Source: Polyangiaceae bacterium (GTDB lineage: Bacteria > Myxococcota_A > Polyangia > Polyangiales > Polyangiaceae). From it: DNA of 64,000 bases. Location of the stretch: the NCBI GenBank assembly GCA_020633235.1, contig JACKEA010000004.1:926606-990605 (forward strand), given 5' to 3'. A program made the translations under genes and the position numbers. How positions within the stretch are numbered: the first letter of the stretch is position 1; every line of letters starts with the position of its first letter. Of the stretch, positions 36,171 through 43,510 are shown piece by piece. Under the pieces are notes generated by a model. The model was not told the origin of the DNA. It did no database searches and saw only the letters and a list, made by a program, of their open reading frames with translations.

Positions 36171-36737
36171 TCAGTGCATCGGATGCGTGGGAGCGGCCTG
36201 CTTGGTGAGTGACGTCCACGTTGCTTCGTCCACGATGCGCTGCTTGAAGCGCGAGTGACAACCGGTGCAGGTCTCCAAGGTCTTGCCCAACGCCGTGAGC
36301 ACCGCAGCGGAGTCCTTGTCCTTGGCGGCCTTGGCGATGCCATCCGCCGTCGAGTGAAAGCTGAGCCCCGCCTCCGTGAAGCCCGGCGCCCCCGCCCCCA
36401 TGTGGGTGCACATCTGCGTCATCTGGGGCGAGGAGCTGATGCGGGCCGCGGACTTCTCGACGGTGTCCCAGTCCTTCTTGGCGAGCGCCAGCGTGATCTC
36501 CTGCACGGCCAGCAGGTGATCTCGCATGTTCTGCTTCTGATGGTTCGCCATCATGGGGATCAGCGGGACCGCCGTGCGGGAATCCATGGCGTCCAGCATC
36601 GCTTCCGGGCCCTTGGCCGGCGCGGCGGGAGCCGCTGGGGGCGGGGGCTTGGAGCTTTCGGCGGTGGGTGGGCTGCTGCTCCCGCTCTGGCAGGCGACGG
36701 CAAACAGGGCGAGGGCGAACGACACGGCTCGTTTCAT
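36171..36737 (-). CDS. Periplasmic lipoprotein cytochrome with C-terminal haem site (cytochrome c'-like)
   Basis: This 188-residue protein has a lipobox (FAVACQ) and a Pro/Ala linker. A four-helix region (about 50-180) with one CTGCH haem motif near residue 158 follows, close to the C-terminus as in class II cytochromes c. The Met residues around 120 could be a sixth ligand, but none is certain. SD GGGAG lies 8 bases before the start. It overlaps the MarR gene by 4 bases and is divergent from the sulfur operon, so it may join the same respiratory system. Confidence 0.8.
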   Translation of the reverse strand: MKRAVSFALALFAVACQSGSSSPPTAESSKPPPPAAPAAPAKGPEAMLDAMDSRTAVPLIPMMANHQKQNMRDHLLAVQEITLALAKKDWDTVEKSAARISSSPQMTQMCTHMGAGAPGFTEAGLSFHSTADGIAKAAKDKDSAAVLTALGKTLETCTGCHSRFKQRIVDEATWTSLTKQAAPTHPMH

Positions 36738-37183
36738 GATGAGCTCCCAGGGTTGGAGAGCGCTTCGTCGAGGGCAGCCAGCCCTTCGAGCACTCGCTTT
36801 CTCTTCTGCTTCGGGATGCGAGCCAGGAGCTTTTCGAAACGCTCGCGGCTCGAACGCTGCACACTGGCGGCCAGCTTGCGCCCGGCGGGGGTGAGCTTCA
36901 CCAGGCGGCTCCGGCCGTCGTCCGGCGCGCGCGTCTGCCGTGCGTGACCGAGCTTTTCCATCCGAGCGCAGACGCGGGCAACGTTGCTCTTGTCCACGCC
37001 CAGGCCCTGGCCGAGGTCGCTCTGACTCAGGGCGCCATTGCTGGCGGCGAGCAGCATCAGCGCATGGGCATGGGAAACGGAAATGGGCTGCCCGCAGGGC
37101 GTCTGGTCGCCCAAGAGCAGCCCAAAGCGGCGCACGAAGGTCTGCACCAGCTGTCGCAATCGTTCCGCGTCTCCGTTCGCCAC
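36734..37183 (-). CDS. MarR-family transcriptional regulator
   Basis: This 149-residue protein has the winged-helix layout of MarR. The recognition helix is SQSDLGQGLGVDKSNVARVCARM and the wing is RAPDDGRSRLVKLT. The start is GTG at 37183. Cys30 and His38 may sense oxidants, though this is only suggested by their being near the dimer interface. It is co-transcribed with the lipoprotein cytochrome and divergent from the sulfur-metabolism operon 430 bases away, which makes local regulation likely. Confidence 0.88.
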   Translation of the reverse strand: MANGDAERLRQLVQTFVRRFGLLLGDQTPCGQPISVSHAHALMLLAASNGALSQSDLGQGLGVDKSNVARVCARMEKLGHARQTRAPDDGRSRLVKLTPAGRKLAASVQRSSRERFEKLLARIPKQKRKRVLEGLAALDEALSNPGSSS

Positions 37184-37613
37184 GGCCCGTGGCTTAGCAG
37201 AATTGGTTGCGTGCGCAACTAACGGATCCGGTGGCGCCGCGGGAGCTCACCCCCCTTCCAGATTCCACTCGCCGGCGCCCGCGACGATCCTGACGCGGAT
37301 TGCAGATCCAACAGCAGAACTCGCACCAAGCGATCCCCGCTGCGAGCCCCGGCGGCAGCCGCCGACATTCCCGGGATGACGTCCCCGGTTTGCGCAAACC
37401 TTGCGTAACTGCCGGTTTTGAAACGGATCGCCGCGCAAACGAGACGAATTGTTTCAATCGCTGCGCGACAACGGTGGAACGTGAAACACGGCGTTCCGTT
37501 CGACAGCTCCCTGACTGCAACAACGCAGGTTTTTCAGTTGGCCCGGCGCTTGCTCAGCAGGCGATCGCAGCGCCCTGTCCAACCATTGGGGCGCAAGTTT
37601 GCCGGAGGCATTC
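37184..37613 (+). promoter_or_regulatory. 430-base divergent control region of the sulfur operon
   Basis: No gene is evident. It holds a 14-base perfect palindrome GGTTTGCGCAAACC (37387-37400), TTGAAAC (37418-37424) and GTTTCAA (37451-37457) facing each other 26 bases apart, another GTGAAAC (37481-37487) inside a GGAACG...CGTTCC inverted pair (37476-37497), and a -24/-12 promoter. The repeats 60-150 bases upstream of the promoter fit enhancer-like sites for a sigma54 activator. Confidence 0.6.
37538..37554 (+). promoter_or_regulatory. Putative sigma54 (-24/-12) promoter of the psr-like operon
   Basis: TTGGCCCGGCGCTTGCT places GG at 37540-37541 and GC at 37552-37553 with exactly 10 bases between, the invariant spacing. 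The start of transcription would lie near 37565, about 50 bases before the gene. The nearby sigma54 activator gene adds support. Confidence 0.65.
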
Positions 37614-39833
37614 ATGACCCTCAGCCGACGAAAGTTCATCAAGATCGGTGGCGTCGCTCTCGGAACCGCCGCCGCCGGGTCGGCGCTGACGACGAATCTC
37701 TGGGGTGTGACGCCCAACCGCATGCCGGATCCCCAGACGGACGGCGACCGGGTGGTGCCCACGTTCTGTGAGATGTGCTTTTGGAAGTGCGGCGTGCTCG
37801 CCCACGTGAAGCAGGGACGCGTCACCAAGATCGTCGGCAACCCCGAGCACCCGCTGTCTCACGGGCGGCTGTGCCCGCGCGGGACCGGCGGTACGGGGCT
37901 CCTGTACGACCCCGATCGCCTGCAGAAGCCGCTCATCCGTCGCGAGGCCGCTCGCGGCGAGCAGGTGTTCGAAGAGGTGAGCTGGGACGAGGCGCTCGAT
38001 CACGTCGCCAAGAAGCTCACGGAGATCAAGAGCAAGTACGGTCCGGAGGCGCTGGCCGTGTTCATCCACGGCTTCGGAGGCTCCTGGTTCTCGCGCTTGG
38101 TGAAGGCCTACGGCACCGCCAACCTGGGGCAGCCGTCCTACGCACAGTGCCGCGGCGCGCGCGAGGTCGCCTTCGAGCTCACCTACGGCCGCCCCGTCGG
38201 CTCGCCCGAGGTGCTCGACATCGAGAACAGCCGAGTGCTCACCCTGATCGGCAGTCACCTGGGCGAGAACATGCACAACACCCAGGTGCAGGAGCTGGCG
38301 CGCGCCATCGAGAAGGGCGCCGAGCTCGTGGTCGTGGACCCGCGTTTCTCAGTGGCGGCTGGCAAGGCGCGCTACTGGTTGCCCATCAAGCCGGGAACCG
38401 ACCTGGCGCTGCTGCTCGCGTGGATGCACGTGATCGTGGCCGAGAAGCTGTACGACCGCGAGTACCTGGAGAAGTACGCCACCGGATTCGAAGAGCTCGA
38501 GAAGCACCTGGCCGACAAGACTCCCGAGTGGGCCGCGGTGGAGACGGGCATCGAGGCGGCGACCATCGTGGAGACGGCGCGCTTCATCGCTGGCGCCGCG
38601 CCCGCATCCCTGGTGCACCCGGGACGCCATACGGCCTGGTACGGCGACGACACGCAGCGCAGCCGCGGCATCGCCATCCTGAACGCGTTGCTCGGAAGCT
38701 GGGGACGCAAGGGCGGCTTCTATCTGCCCACGGCCATGTCCGTTCCGGCGTATCCGGGGCTGCCCAAGCCCGACCACAAGCCCAAGGATCCGGTCGACGT
38801 TCCCAAGGGCAAGGTGTTCCCGTTCTTGAACGAGGGCCTGGCCCACGGTCTCCGTGATGCGAGCCTGCCGGGCGCGAACGTGGAGTACCCGATCAAGGCT
38901 TGGATGGTCTACGGCTCCAACCTGATCCAGGCGCTGCCGAACCAGAAGAAGACCATCGAGGCGCTGCAGGCGCTCGATTTCATCGTGGCCATCGACGTCT
39001 TGCCGGCGGAGATCACCGGCTGGGCGGACGTGGTGCTGCCGGAAGCCACCTATCTCGAGCGCTACGACGACTTGCACGCTCCGCCCTTCAAGGAGGGTTA
39101 CGTGGCGCTGCGACAACCCGTGGTGGAGCCGATGTACGACTCCAAGCCCGGGTGGTGGATCGCCAAGGAGCTGGCCAAGCGCTTGGGCCTCGCCGCGCAC
39201 TTCCCCTTCGAGAAGGTGGAGGACTACCTGGACAAGCGTCTGCGTTCGGCGGGCTCTTCCTTGGTGCAAATTCGCACCAAGGGCGTGCTGCACGCCCCCA
39301 AGGCCCCGCTCTACATCGAAGACGGCGTGGAGCCGGAATTCGAGACGCCTTCCAAGAAGATCGAGCTGTTCTCGCAACGTCTGGCGGACGTTGGGCTGGA
39401 CCCGCTGCCCAAGTACACGCCGCCAGAGGCCGGGCCTCCCGGCAGCTTTCGACTCCTGTTTGGTCGTACTCCCACTCACACGTTCGGAAGAACGACCAAC
39501 AACCGATTCTTGTCCCGCGTGTACGACGAAAACGACGTCTGGCTGAACGCGCAGAAAGCGAAAGAGCTCGGCCTTGCGGACGGTGACAAGGTCACGCTCA
39601 TAAACCAAGACGGCGCGCGTACGGCGCCGCTCGCGGTGCGCGCCACACAGCGCATTCGTCCGGACTGCGTGTTCATGGTGCATGGCTATGGCCACACCTC
39701 CAAGGGCCTGAAGTTCGCCAAGGACCGCGGTGCCAGTGACACCGACGTGTGCACGGCAACGAAGATCGATCCGGTGATGGGCGGGACCGGAATGAACGTG
39801 AACTTCGTGAAGATCGAGAGGTACGAAGCATGA
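37614..39833 (+). CDS. Molybdopterin oxidoreductase catalytic subunit (polysulfide/thiosulfate reductase-like)
   Basis: The 739-residue protein carries a twin-arginine signal (SRRKFIK) and an N-terminal [4Fe-4S] site (C52, C55, C59, C87). The bis-MGD-binding DMSO-reductase fold follows. In AQCRGAREV, Cys179 lies where PsrA/PhsA-type enzymes place the Mo ligand. The C-terminal part has the molybdopterin-binding GRTPTHTFGRTTNNR. The start is firm: GGAGG is 5 bases before ATG 37614. It should reduce or oxidise sulfur compounds (or arsenate or selenate) at the periplasmic side. The next genes supply its FeS and membrane subunits. Confidence 0.88.
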   Translation: MTLSRRKFIKIGGVALGTAAAGSALTTNLWGVTPNRMPDPQTDGDRVVPTFCEMCFWKCGVLAHVKQGRVTKIVGNPEHPLSHGRLCPRGTGGTGLLYDPDRLQKPLIRREAARGEQVFEEVSWDEALDHVAKKLTEIKSKYGPEALAVFIHGFGGSWFSRLVKAYGTANLGQPSYAQCRGAREVAFELTYGRPVGSPEVLDIENSRVLTLIGSHLGENMHNTQVQELARAIEKGAELVVVDPRFSVAAGKARYWLPIKPGTDLALLLAWMHVIVAEKLYDREYLEKYATGFEELEKHLADKTPEWAAVETGIEAATIVETARFIAGAAPASLVHPGRHTAWYGDDTQRSRGIAILNALLGSWGRKGGFYLPTAMSVPAYPGLPKPDHKPKDPVDVPKGKVFPFLNEGLAHGLRDASLPGANVEYPIKAWMVYGSNLIQALPNQKKTIEALQALDFIVAIDVLPAEITGWADVVLPEATYLERYDDLHAPPFKEGYVALRQPVVEPMYDSKPGWWIAKELAKRLGLAAHFPFEKVEDYLDKRLRSAGSSLVQIRTKGVLHAPKAPLYIEDGVEPEFETPSKKIELFSQRLADVGLDPLPKYTPPEAGPPGSFRLLFGRTPTHTFGRTTNNRFLSRVYDENDVWLNAQKAKELGLADGDKVTLINQDGARTAPLAVRATQRIRPDCVFMVHGYGHTSKGLKFAKDRGASDTDVCTATKIDPVMGGTGMNVNFVKIERYEA

Positions 39834-40375
39834 CCCGCCGAAAGCGCCTGGGTATGGTGGTCGACACCAAGAAGTGTGTCGGCTGCAAGGCGTGCGTGCT
39901 CGCTTGCGAGGCCGAGAACGACGTTCCCGACGGCTACTGCCGCGACTGGATCGTGGAAGAGGTTTCGGGCGTGTTCCCCAACCTGCGGCAGGAGATCCGA
40001 TCCGAGCGCTGCATGCATTGCGACAACGCGCCTTGTGTGAACAACTGCCCCACGGGTGCGAGCTTCATCAACGAGAACGGTACCGTGCTCGTCGATCACG
40101 ACAAGTGCACCGGCTGCAAGGCATGCATCGCCTCCTGTCCGTACGACGCGCGCTACGTTCATCCCGAGGGCTACGTGGACAAGTGCACCTTCTGCGTGCA
40201 CCGAACCTCGCGCGGTGATCAACCCGCGTGCGTGTCCGTGTGCCCGACCGAGACCCTGCACTTCGGAGACCTGAACGACTCCGAGTCCGAGGTCTCCCTG
40301 CTGCTCCGGACCCGCGAATCCAAGGTGCTGCATGCCGAAGCGGGCACCCGACCCAAGCTGTTCTTCCTCGAGTGA
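39830..40375 (+). CDS. Four-cluster ferredoxin-like electron transfer subunit (PsrB/NrfC type)
   Basis: The 181-residue protein has four Cys sets for [4Fe-4S] clusters: CVGCKACVLAC, CMHCDNAPCVNNC, CTGCKACIASC and CTFC...CVSVC. This is the arrangement of the FeS subunits of Psr, Nrf and Dms complexes. It carries electrons between the membrane subunit and the molybdoenzyme. The ATG overlaps the catalytic gene's stop (ATGA). It lacks its own signal peptide, so it would travel with the Tat-exported partner. Confidence 0.92.
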   Translation: MTRRKRLGMVVDTKKCVGCKACVLACEAENDVPDGYCRDWIVEEVSGVFPNLRQEIRSERCMHCDNAPCVNNCPTGASFINENGTVLVDHDKCTGCKACIASCPYDARYVHPEGYVDKCTFCVHRTSRGDQPACVSVCPTETLHFGDLNDSESEVSLLLRTRESKVLHAEAGTRPKLFFLE

Positions 40376-40383
40376 GGCGTCAG

Positions 40384-41346
40384 ATGAATCCCGTCGAAAT
40401 CGTCACTACGCAGCACAATGCTCACATCAACCCCACGCTCCACATCTGGGGCTGGGAGATCCCGGTGTACCTGTTCCTGGGCGGCGTCGTCGCCGGGGTG
40501 ATGGTGCTCTTGGGGGCGCTGGAGATCCGGCGCGGCAAGCGGCCCACTTCTGCCGCCGCGCAGTGGATGCCCTTCGTGGCCATCGCGCTGTTGTCCCTGG
40601 GCATGGGCGCGCTGTTCCTGGATCTCGAGCACAAGAGCCACGTGTACCGCTTCTACATGGCGTTCCAGCCGACCTCGCCGATGAGCTGGGGCTCCTGGAT
40701 CCTGGTCGCCGTCTACCCCGTGCTCTTGCTCTTGGGTCTCGGCGCGTTGAACGAGTCCCGCCGAGAGTGGCTCACGGAGAAGCTTTCCTCCGTGAAGGGC
40801 ATCCTCACCTGGGCCTTTGCGCTGGCGGACCGCACGCGCCGCGGCATCGTGTGGGCCTCCGTGGTGTTGGGCGTGGGCCTGGGCGCCTACACGGGCTTGC
40901 TCCTCGGCACCATGGCGGCGCGCCTGCAGTGGAACACCGGCCTGCTCGCGCCGCTGTTCCTCACTTCCGGGATCTCCACCGGCGCAGCCCTGATGATGCT
41001 GTTCCACCTGGAAGAAGAGGAACTGCACCTCATGGTGCGATGGGACACCGCCGCCATCGTGGTGGAGCTGTTCCTCCTCGGCGCCATGTTGGTGTCGTTC
41101 ACCACCGGTGGCGAGATCGGAGAGGCCGCGGCGCACAACCTGTTGGGTGGGCCGTACACCCCCTGGTTCTGGTCCCTGGTCGTCATCGGCGGCCTGGCAG
41201 TGCCGCTGCTCATGAACGTCCTCGAGGTGCGCGGCAAGGGTCGGCCCACCGTGCTCGCCCCCATTCTGATCCTCGTGGGCGGCTTGGCGCTCCGCGCGGT
41301 GCTGGTCGCCGCCGGTCAAGTCACGTCCTTCGGGGCCCTGGGTTGA
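40384..41346 (+). CDS. NrfD/PsrC-family quinol-interacting membrane subunit
   Basis: This 320-residue protein has about eight to nine membrane helices beginning at residue 24 (IPVYLFLGGVVAGVMVLLGAL). It shows the family pattern of small loops and an acidic residue in the helices that may relay protons. In the Psr complex this subunit oxidises menaquinol or reduces quinone. It follows the FeS gene after 8 bases. With the two previous genes it forms a complete three-subunit complex. Confidence 0.9.
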   Translation: MNPVEIVTTQHNAHINPTLHIWGWEIPVYLFLGGVVAGVMVLLGALEIRRGKRPTSAAAQWMPFVAIALLSLGMGALFLDLEHKSHVYRFYMAFQPTSPMSWGSWILVAVYPVLLLLGLGALNESRREWLTEKLSSVKGILTWAFALADRTRRGIVWASVVLGVGLGAYTGLLLGTMAARLQWNTGLLAPLFLTSGISTGAALMMLFHLEEEELHLMVRWDTAAIVVELFLLGAMLVSFTTGGEIGEAAAHNLLGGPYTPWFWSLVVIGGLAVPLLMNVLEVRGKGRPTVLAPILILVGGLALRAVLVAAGQVTSFGALG

Positions 41347-41359
41347 TGGAGAAAGTTCG

Positions 41360-41887
41360 ATGAAGACGACGAACACCGCTCACCCCGCTGACTGGAACCC
41401 GTACCTGGCCGGCATCGCATTGGGCCTGGTCTTGCTCGCGACCTACGTGTTGATGGGCTTCGGCCTCGGCTCGTCCTCGGGCGTCACCCGCGTGGCCTAC
41501 GCCGCAGCTCACAGCGTGGCACCCGCCGCGGTGGAGCACAGCACCTACATGGCGCCCTACGTGGCCAGCAATCCCTTCGAGGACTGGATGGTCTTCGAGG
41601 TCTTCGGCGTGCTGCTCGGCGGCATCCTCGCCGCCTATACCGGCAAGCGTTTGATGAAGCGGCCGACATTGCAGATGGGGCCGCGCTCGACGGTCGCCTT
41701 GCGCGTGACTCTCGCCATTCTCGGCGGCGTCGTGATGGGCCTCGGAGCTCGCCTGGCCCGGGGCTGTACTTCGGGCCAAGCGCTCACGGGTGGCGCCGTG
41801 CTGTCGGTCGGCTCTTGGGTCTTCATGCTGGCGTTCTTTGCCGGCGGCTATCTGACGGCACCTTTCGTGCGGAGGATGTGGCGATGA
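41360..41887 (+). CDS. YeeE/YedE-family sulfur permease subunit (half 1)
   Basis: The 175-residue protein has four to five membrane helices. The motif GARLARGCTSGQALTGGAVLS, with its conserved Cys, is the hallmark of the YeeE (TsuA-like) sulfur-transport family, in which such cysteines pass thiosulfate. The start ATG 41360 has GGAG about 10 bases upstream. It is shorter than the classic two-repeat protein, so it should act with the next gene, which it overlaps by 4 bases. Confidence 0.88.
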   Translation: MKTTNTAHPADWNPYLAGIALGLVLLATYVLMGFGLGSSSGVTRVAYAAAHSVAPAAVEHSTYMAPYVASNPFEDWMVFEVFGVLLGGILAAYTGKRLMKRPTLQMGPRSTVALRVTLAILGGVVMGLGARLARGCTSGQALTGGAVLSVGSWVFMLAFFAGGYLTAPFVRRMWR

Positions 41888-43065
41888 ACGCTCCCTTCTA
41901 TCAGCTCGACGGCTTCAGCTACCCGACGGCGATGGCGCTGGCCACGCTGCTCGGCATCGGTTTCGGCTTCGTGCTCGAGCGTTCGGGCTTTGCTCGTGCC
42001 CCAGTGCTCGCTGCGCAGTTCTACGGACGCGACAATCGCATCCTCAAGGTGATGTTCACCGCCGTTGCCACGGCTGTGGTGGGCGTCGCCCTGCTGAGCG
42101 GCCTCGGCCTCCTGGATCTCGCGGCCGTGAAGATCCCCGCGACCTGGCTCTACCCCCAGCTCGTGGGCGGTTTCTTGCTCGGTGTCGGCTTCCTGATGGC
42201 CGGGTACTGCCCGGGCACCGCCGTCACCGGCATGGGCGCCGGCTACCTCGATCCGTTCTTGAGCCTCGTCGGGCTCGGTATTGGCGGATTGGTGTTCGGC
42301 TTCGCGTTCCCGCTCGTGGAGCCCTTCTACGAGTCCAGCTCCATGGGCGTCATCACGCTGCCCGAGCTGCTTCACGTCTCGTGGGCGGTGCTGGCGGTCG
42401 CAGTGGTGGCCATGGCCATCGGCGCGTTTCTCCTTGCGGAAAAGGTGGAGCGTATCTTTGCCAAGAAGGACGGCACCGAGGTCCCGGCCGGCAATGCGCG
42501 CACGCGAAACCGCGTGTTCGGCGGCCTGGCCGCTGCGGCTGCCGCCGTCGTCATCGTGGGCTTCGCGCCCAAGCCGGCCCAGAAGATCGCGGCCATGCCG
42601 GAGACCGGCAAGATCGGCGTCACGGAGCTGGCGCGCCAGCTCGCCGGCGGCACGGAAGAGCTCTACATGGTCGACGCGCGCAGCGCGAAAGAGTGCGAAG
42701 CCCAGCGCATCCCCGGCGCCCTGTGCATTCCGGAAGACGATCCGGACGCCAAGTTCATCGCACAGCTCCCGGCGACGCGTCCCCTCGTGCTCTACGGTGA
42801 CGAGAAGCTCGGAAAGCTGCCCGCTGGCGTGGCCAAGTTCAAGGGCTCGGTGAAGGTGCTCGAGGGCGGCTTCTCCGCGTGGAAGACGGCGATCTTGCAG
42901 CCGCCCAAACCGCCGACGACGGCCACCGCCGTTGCGGTCTCCACCTACCGAGAGCGCGCCGCGCTGCACGCGCACTTCACCGGCGCTTCCGCCCCCAAGG
43001 CGCCTGCCGTGGTGGTCGCCCCCACCGCCGTCAAGCGTGCGGTGAAGAAGGGCGGCGGCTGCTGA
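41884..43065 (+). CDS. YeeE/YedE sulfur permease half 2 fused to a rhodanese-like domain
   Basis: The 393-residue protein has five membrane helices in its N-terminal half (1-180, with AGYCPGTAVTGMGAGYLD and its conserved Cys) and a spanning helix near 215. A rhodanese-like domain then spans about 235-340. That domain reads MVDARS..., IPGALCIP and GGFSAWK. The active-site loop, LVLYGDEKLGK, has no cysteine, where a functional rhodanese has Cys in CxxGxR. The domain may bind rather than transfer sulfane sulfur. A C-terminal Lys-rich tail ends GGGC. The ATG overlaps the previous stop; this is the last gene of the operon. Confidence 0.87.
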   Translation: MNAPFYQLDGFSYPTAMALATLLGIGFGFVLERSGFARAPVLAAQFYGRDNRILKVMFTAVATAVVGVALLSGLGLLDLAAVKIPATWLYPQLVGGFLLGVGFLMAGYCPGTAVTGMGAGYLDPFLSLVGLGIGGLVFGFAFPLVEPFYESSSMGVITLPELLHVSWAVLAVAVVAMAIGAFLLAEKVERIFAKKDGTEVPAGNARTRNRVFGGLAAAAAAVVIVGFAPKPAQKIAAMPETGKIGVTELARQLAGGTEELYMVDARSAKECEAQRIPGALCIPEDDPDAKFIAQLPATRPLVLYGDEKLGKLPAGVAKFKGSVKVLEGGFSAWKTAILQPPKPPTTATAVAVSTYRERAALHAHFTGASAPKAPAVVVAPTAVKRAVKKGGGC

Positions 43066-43075
43066 GCACTCCGCG

Positions 43076-43130
43076 TGGTACCGCGCCGGACCAACATCAT
43101 CCGCAGGGTGTTGGTTCGGCGCGGTAACGT
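43076..43130. repeat. Dispersed extragenic repeat, inverted pair
   Basis: The left arm 43076-43097 ends in CCAACAT, and the right arm 43109-43130 begins with TGTTGG. The core here is CGCGCC/GGCGCG, a variant of CCGCGG. It lies 10 bases after the stop of the permease-rhodanese gene and could form a hairpin that ends the operon transcript. Confidence 0.75.
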
Positions 43131-43193
43131 TCGTGACGCACGGCGCTTTTTGTCGCACCGCCCCAAAGGCGCCTCCGAAAGATGCTCAGCACG

Positions 43194-43239
43194 GTGATCA
43201 TTTCGGGCACATGGTCGACCATCCCCTCGAAATGATCAC
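43194..43239. promoter_or_regulatory. 46-base nested inverted repeat
   Basis: GTGATCATTTCG (43194-43205) pairs with CGAAATGATCAC (43228-43239), and ATGGTCGACCAT (43211-43222), itself a palindrome, sits in the centre. The two 5-base spacers between them (GGCAC and CCCCT) do not pair. It could be an operator for two dimers, or a stem-loop; no neighbouring start is within 200 bases except the J-like gene. Confidence 0.6.
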
Positions 43240-43284
43240 GCATCCGCGCAAATAGTTGCCCTACGTCGGGCGCGCCGCACTAGT

Positions 43285-43496
43285 GGGCTGTCCCGTGAGT
43301 AGCAATCCATGGATTGCTACTCACGCACTGGGCTTCGCCCAGCCGCGCCGCAAGCGGCGCGCCCGCTAGCCAGAAAATCGGCTTCGCCGTTTTCTCCCCC
43401 GTCCGCTTCGCGGATGCCTAGTGCGTTTGCTCACGCAAGTCGCCACCTCACGCTTCCCACCGGATGCGATTGCGACTTCTGGGACGCCGCACTAGT
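43285..43496. repeat. Palindrome-rich insert bracketed by 12-base direct repeats
   Basis: CGCCGCACTAGT occurs at 43273-43284 and 43485-43496. Between them lie a 30-base perfect palindrome centred on CCATGG (43295-43324) and several hairpins with TTCG loops (CTGGGCTTCGCCCAG at 43328, AAAATCGGCTTCGCCGTTTT at about 43376, and TCCGCTTCGCGGA at about 43402). It looks like a small mobile or structural-RNA element. Confidence 0.55.
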
Positions 43497-43510
43497 ATTT
43501 CCGGGGCGGG

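Larger units (their letters stand above)
43066..43510. other. 445-base intergenic region rich in palindromes
   Basis: No gene is evident. It contains an inverted pair of the dispersed repeat (43076-43130), a 46-base nested palindrome (43194-43239), a 30-base perfect palindrome (43295-43324), four TTCG-loop hairpins (43328-43410) and two 12-base direct repeats (43273-43284 and 43485-43496) that bracket the last part. It separates the sulfur operon from the J-like gene. Confidence 0.8.
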
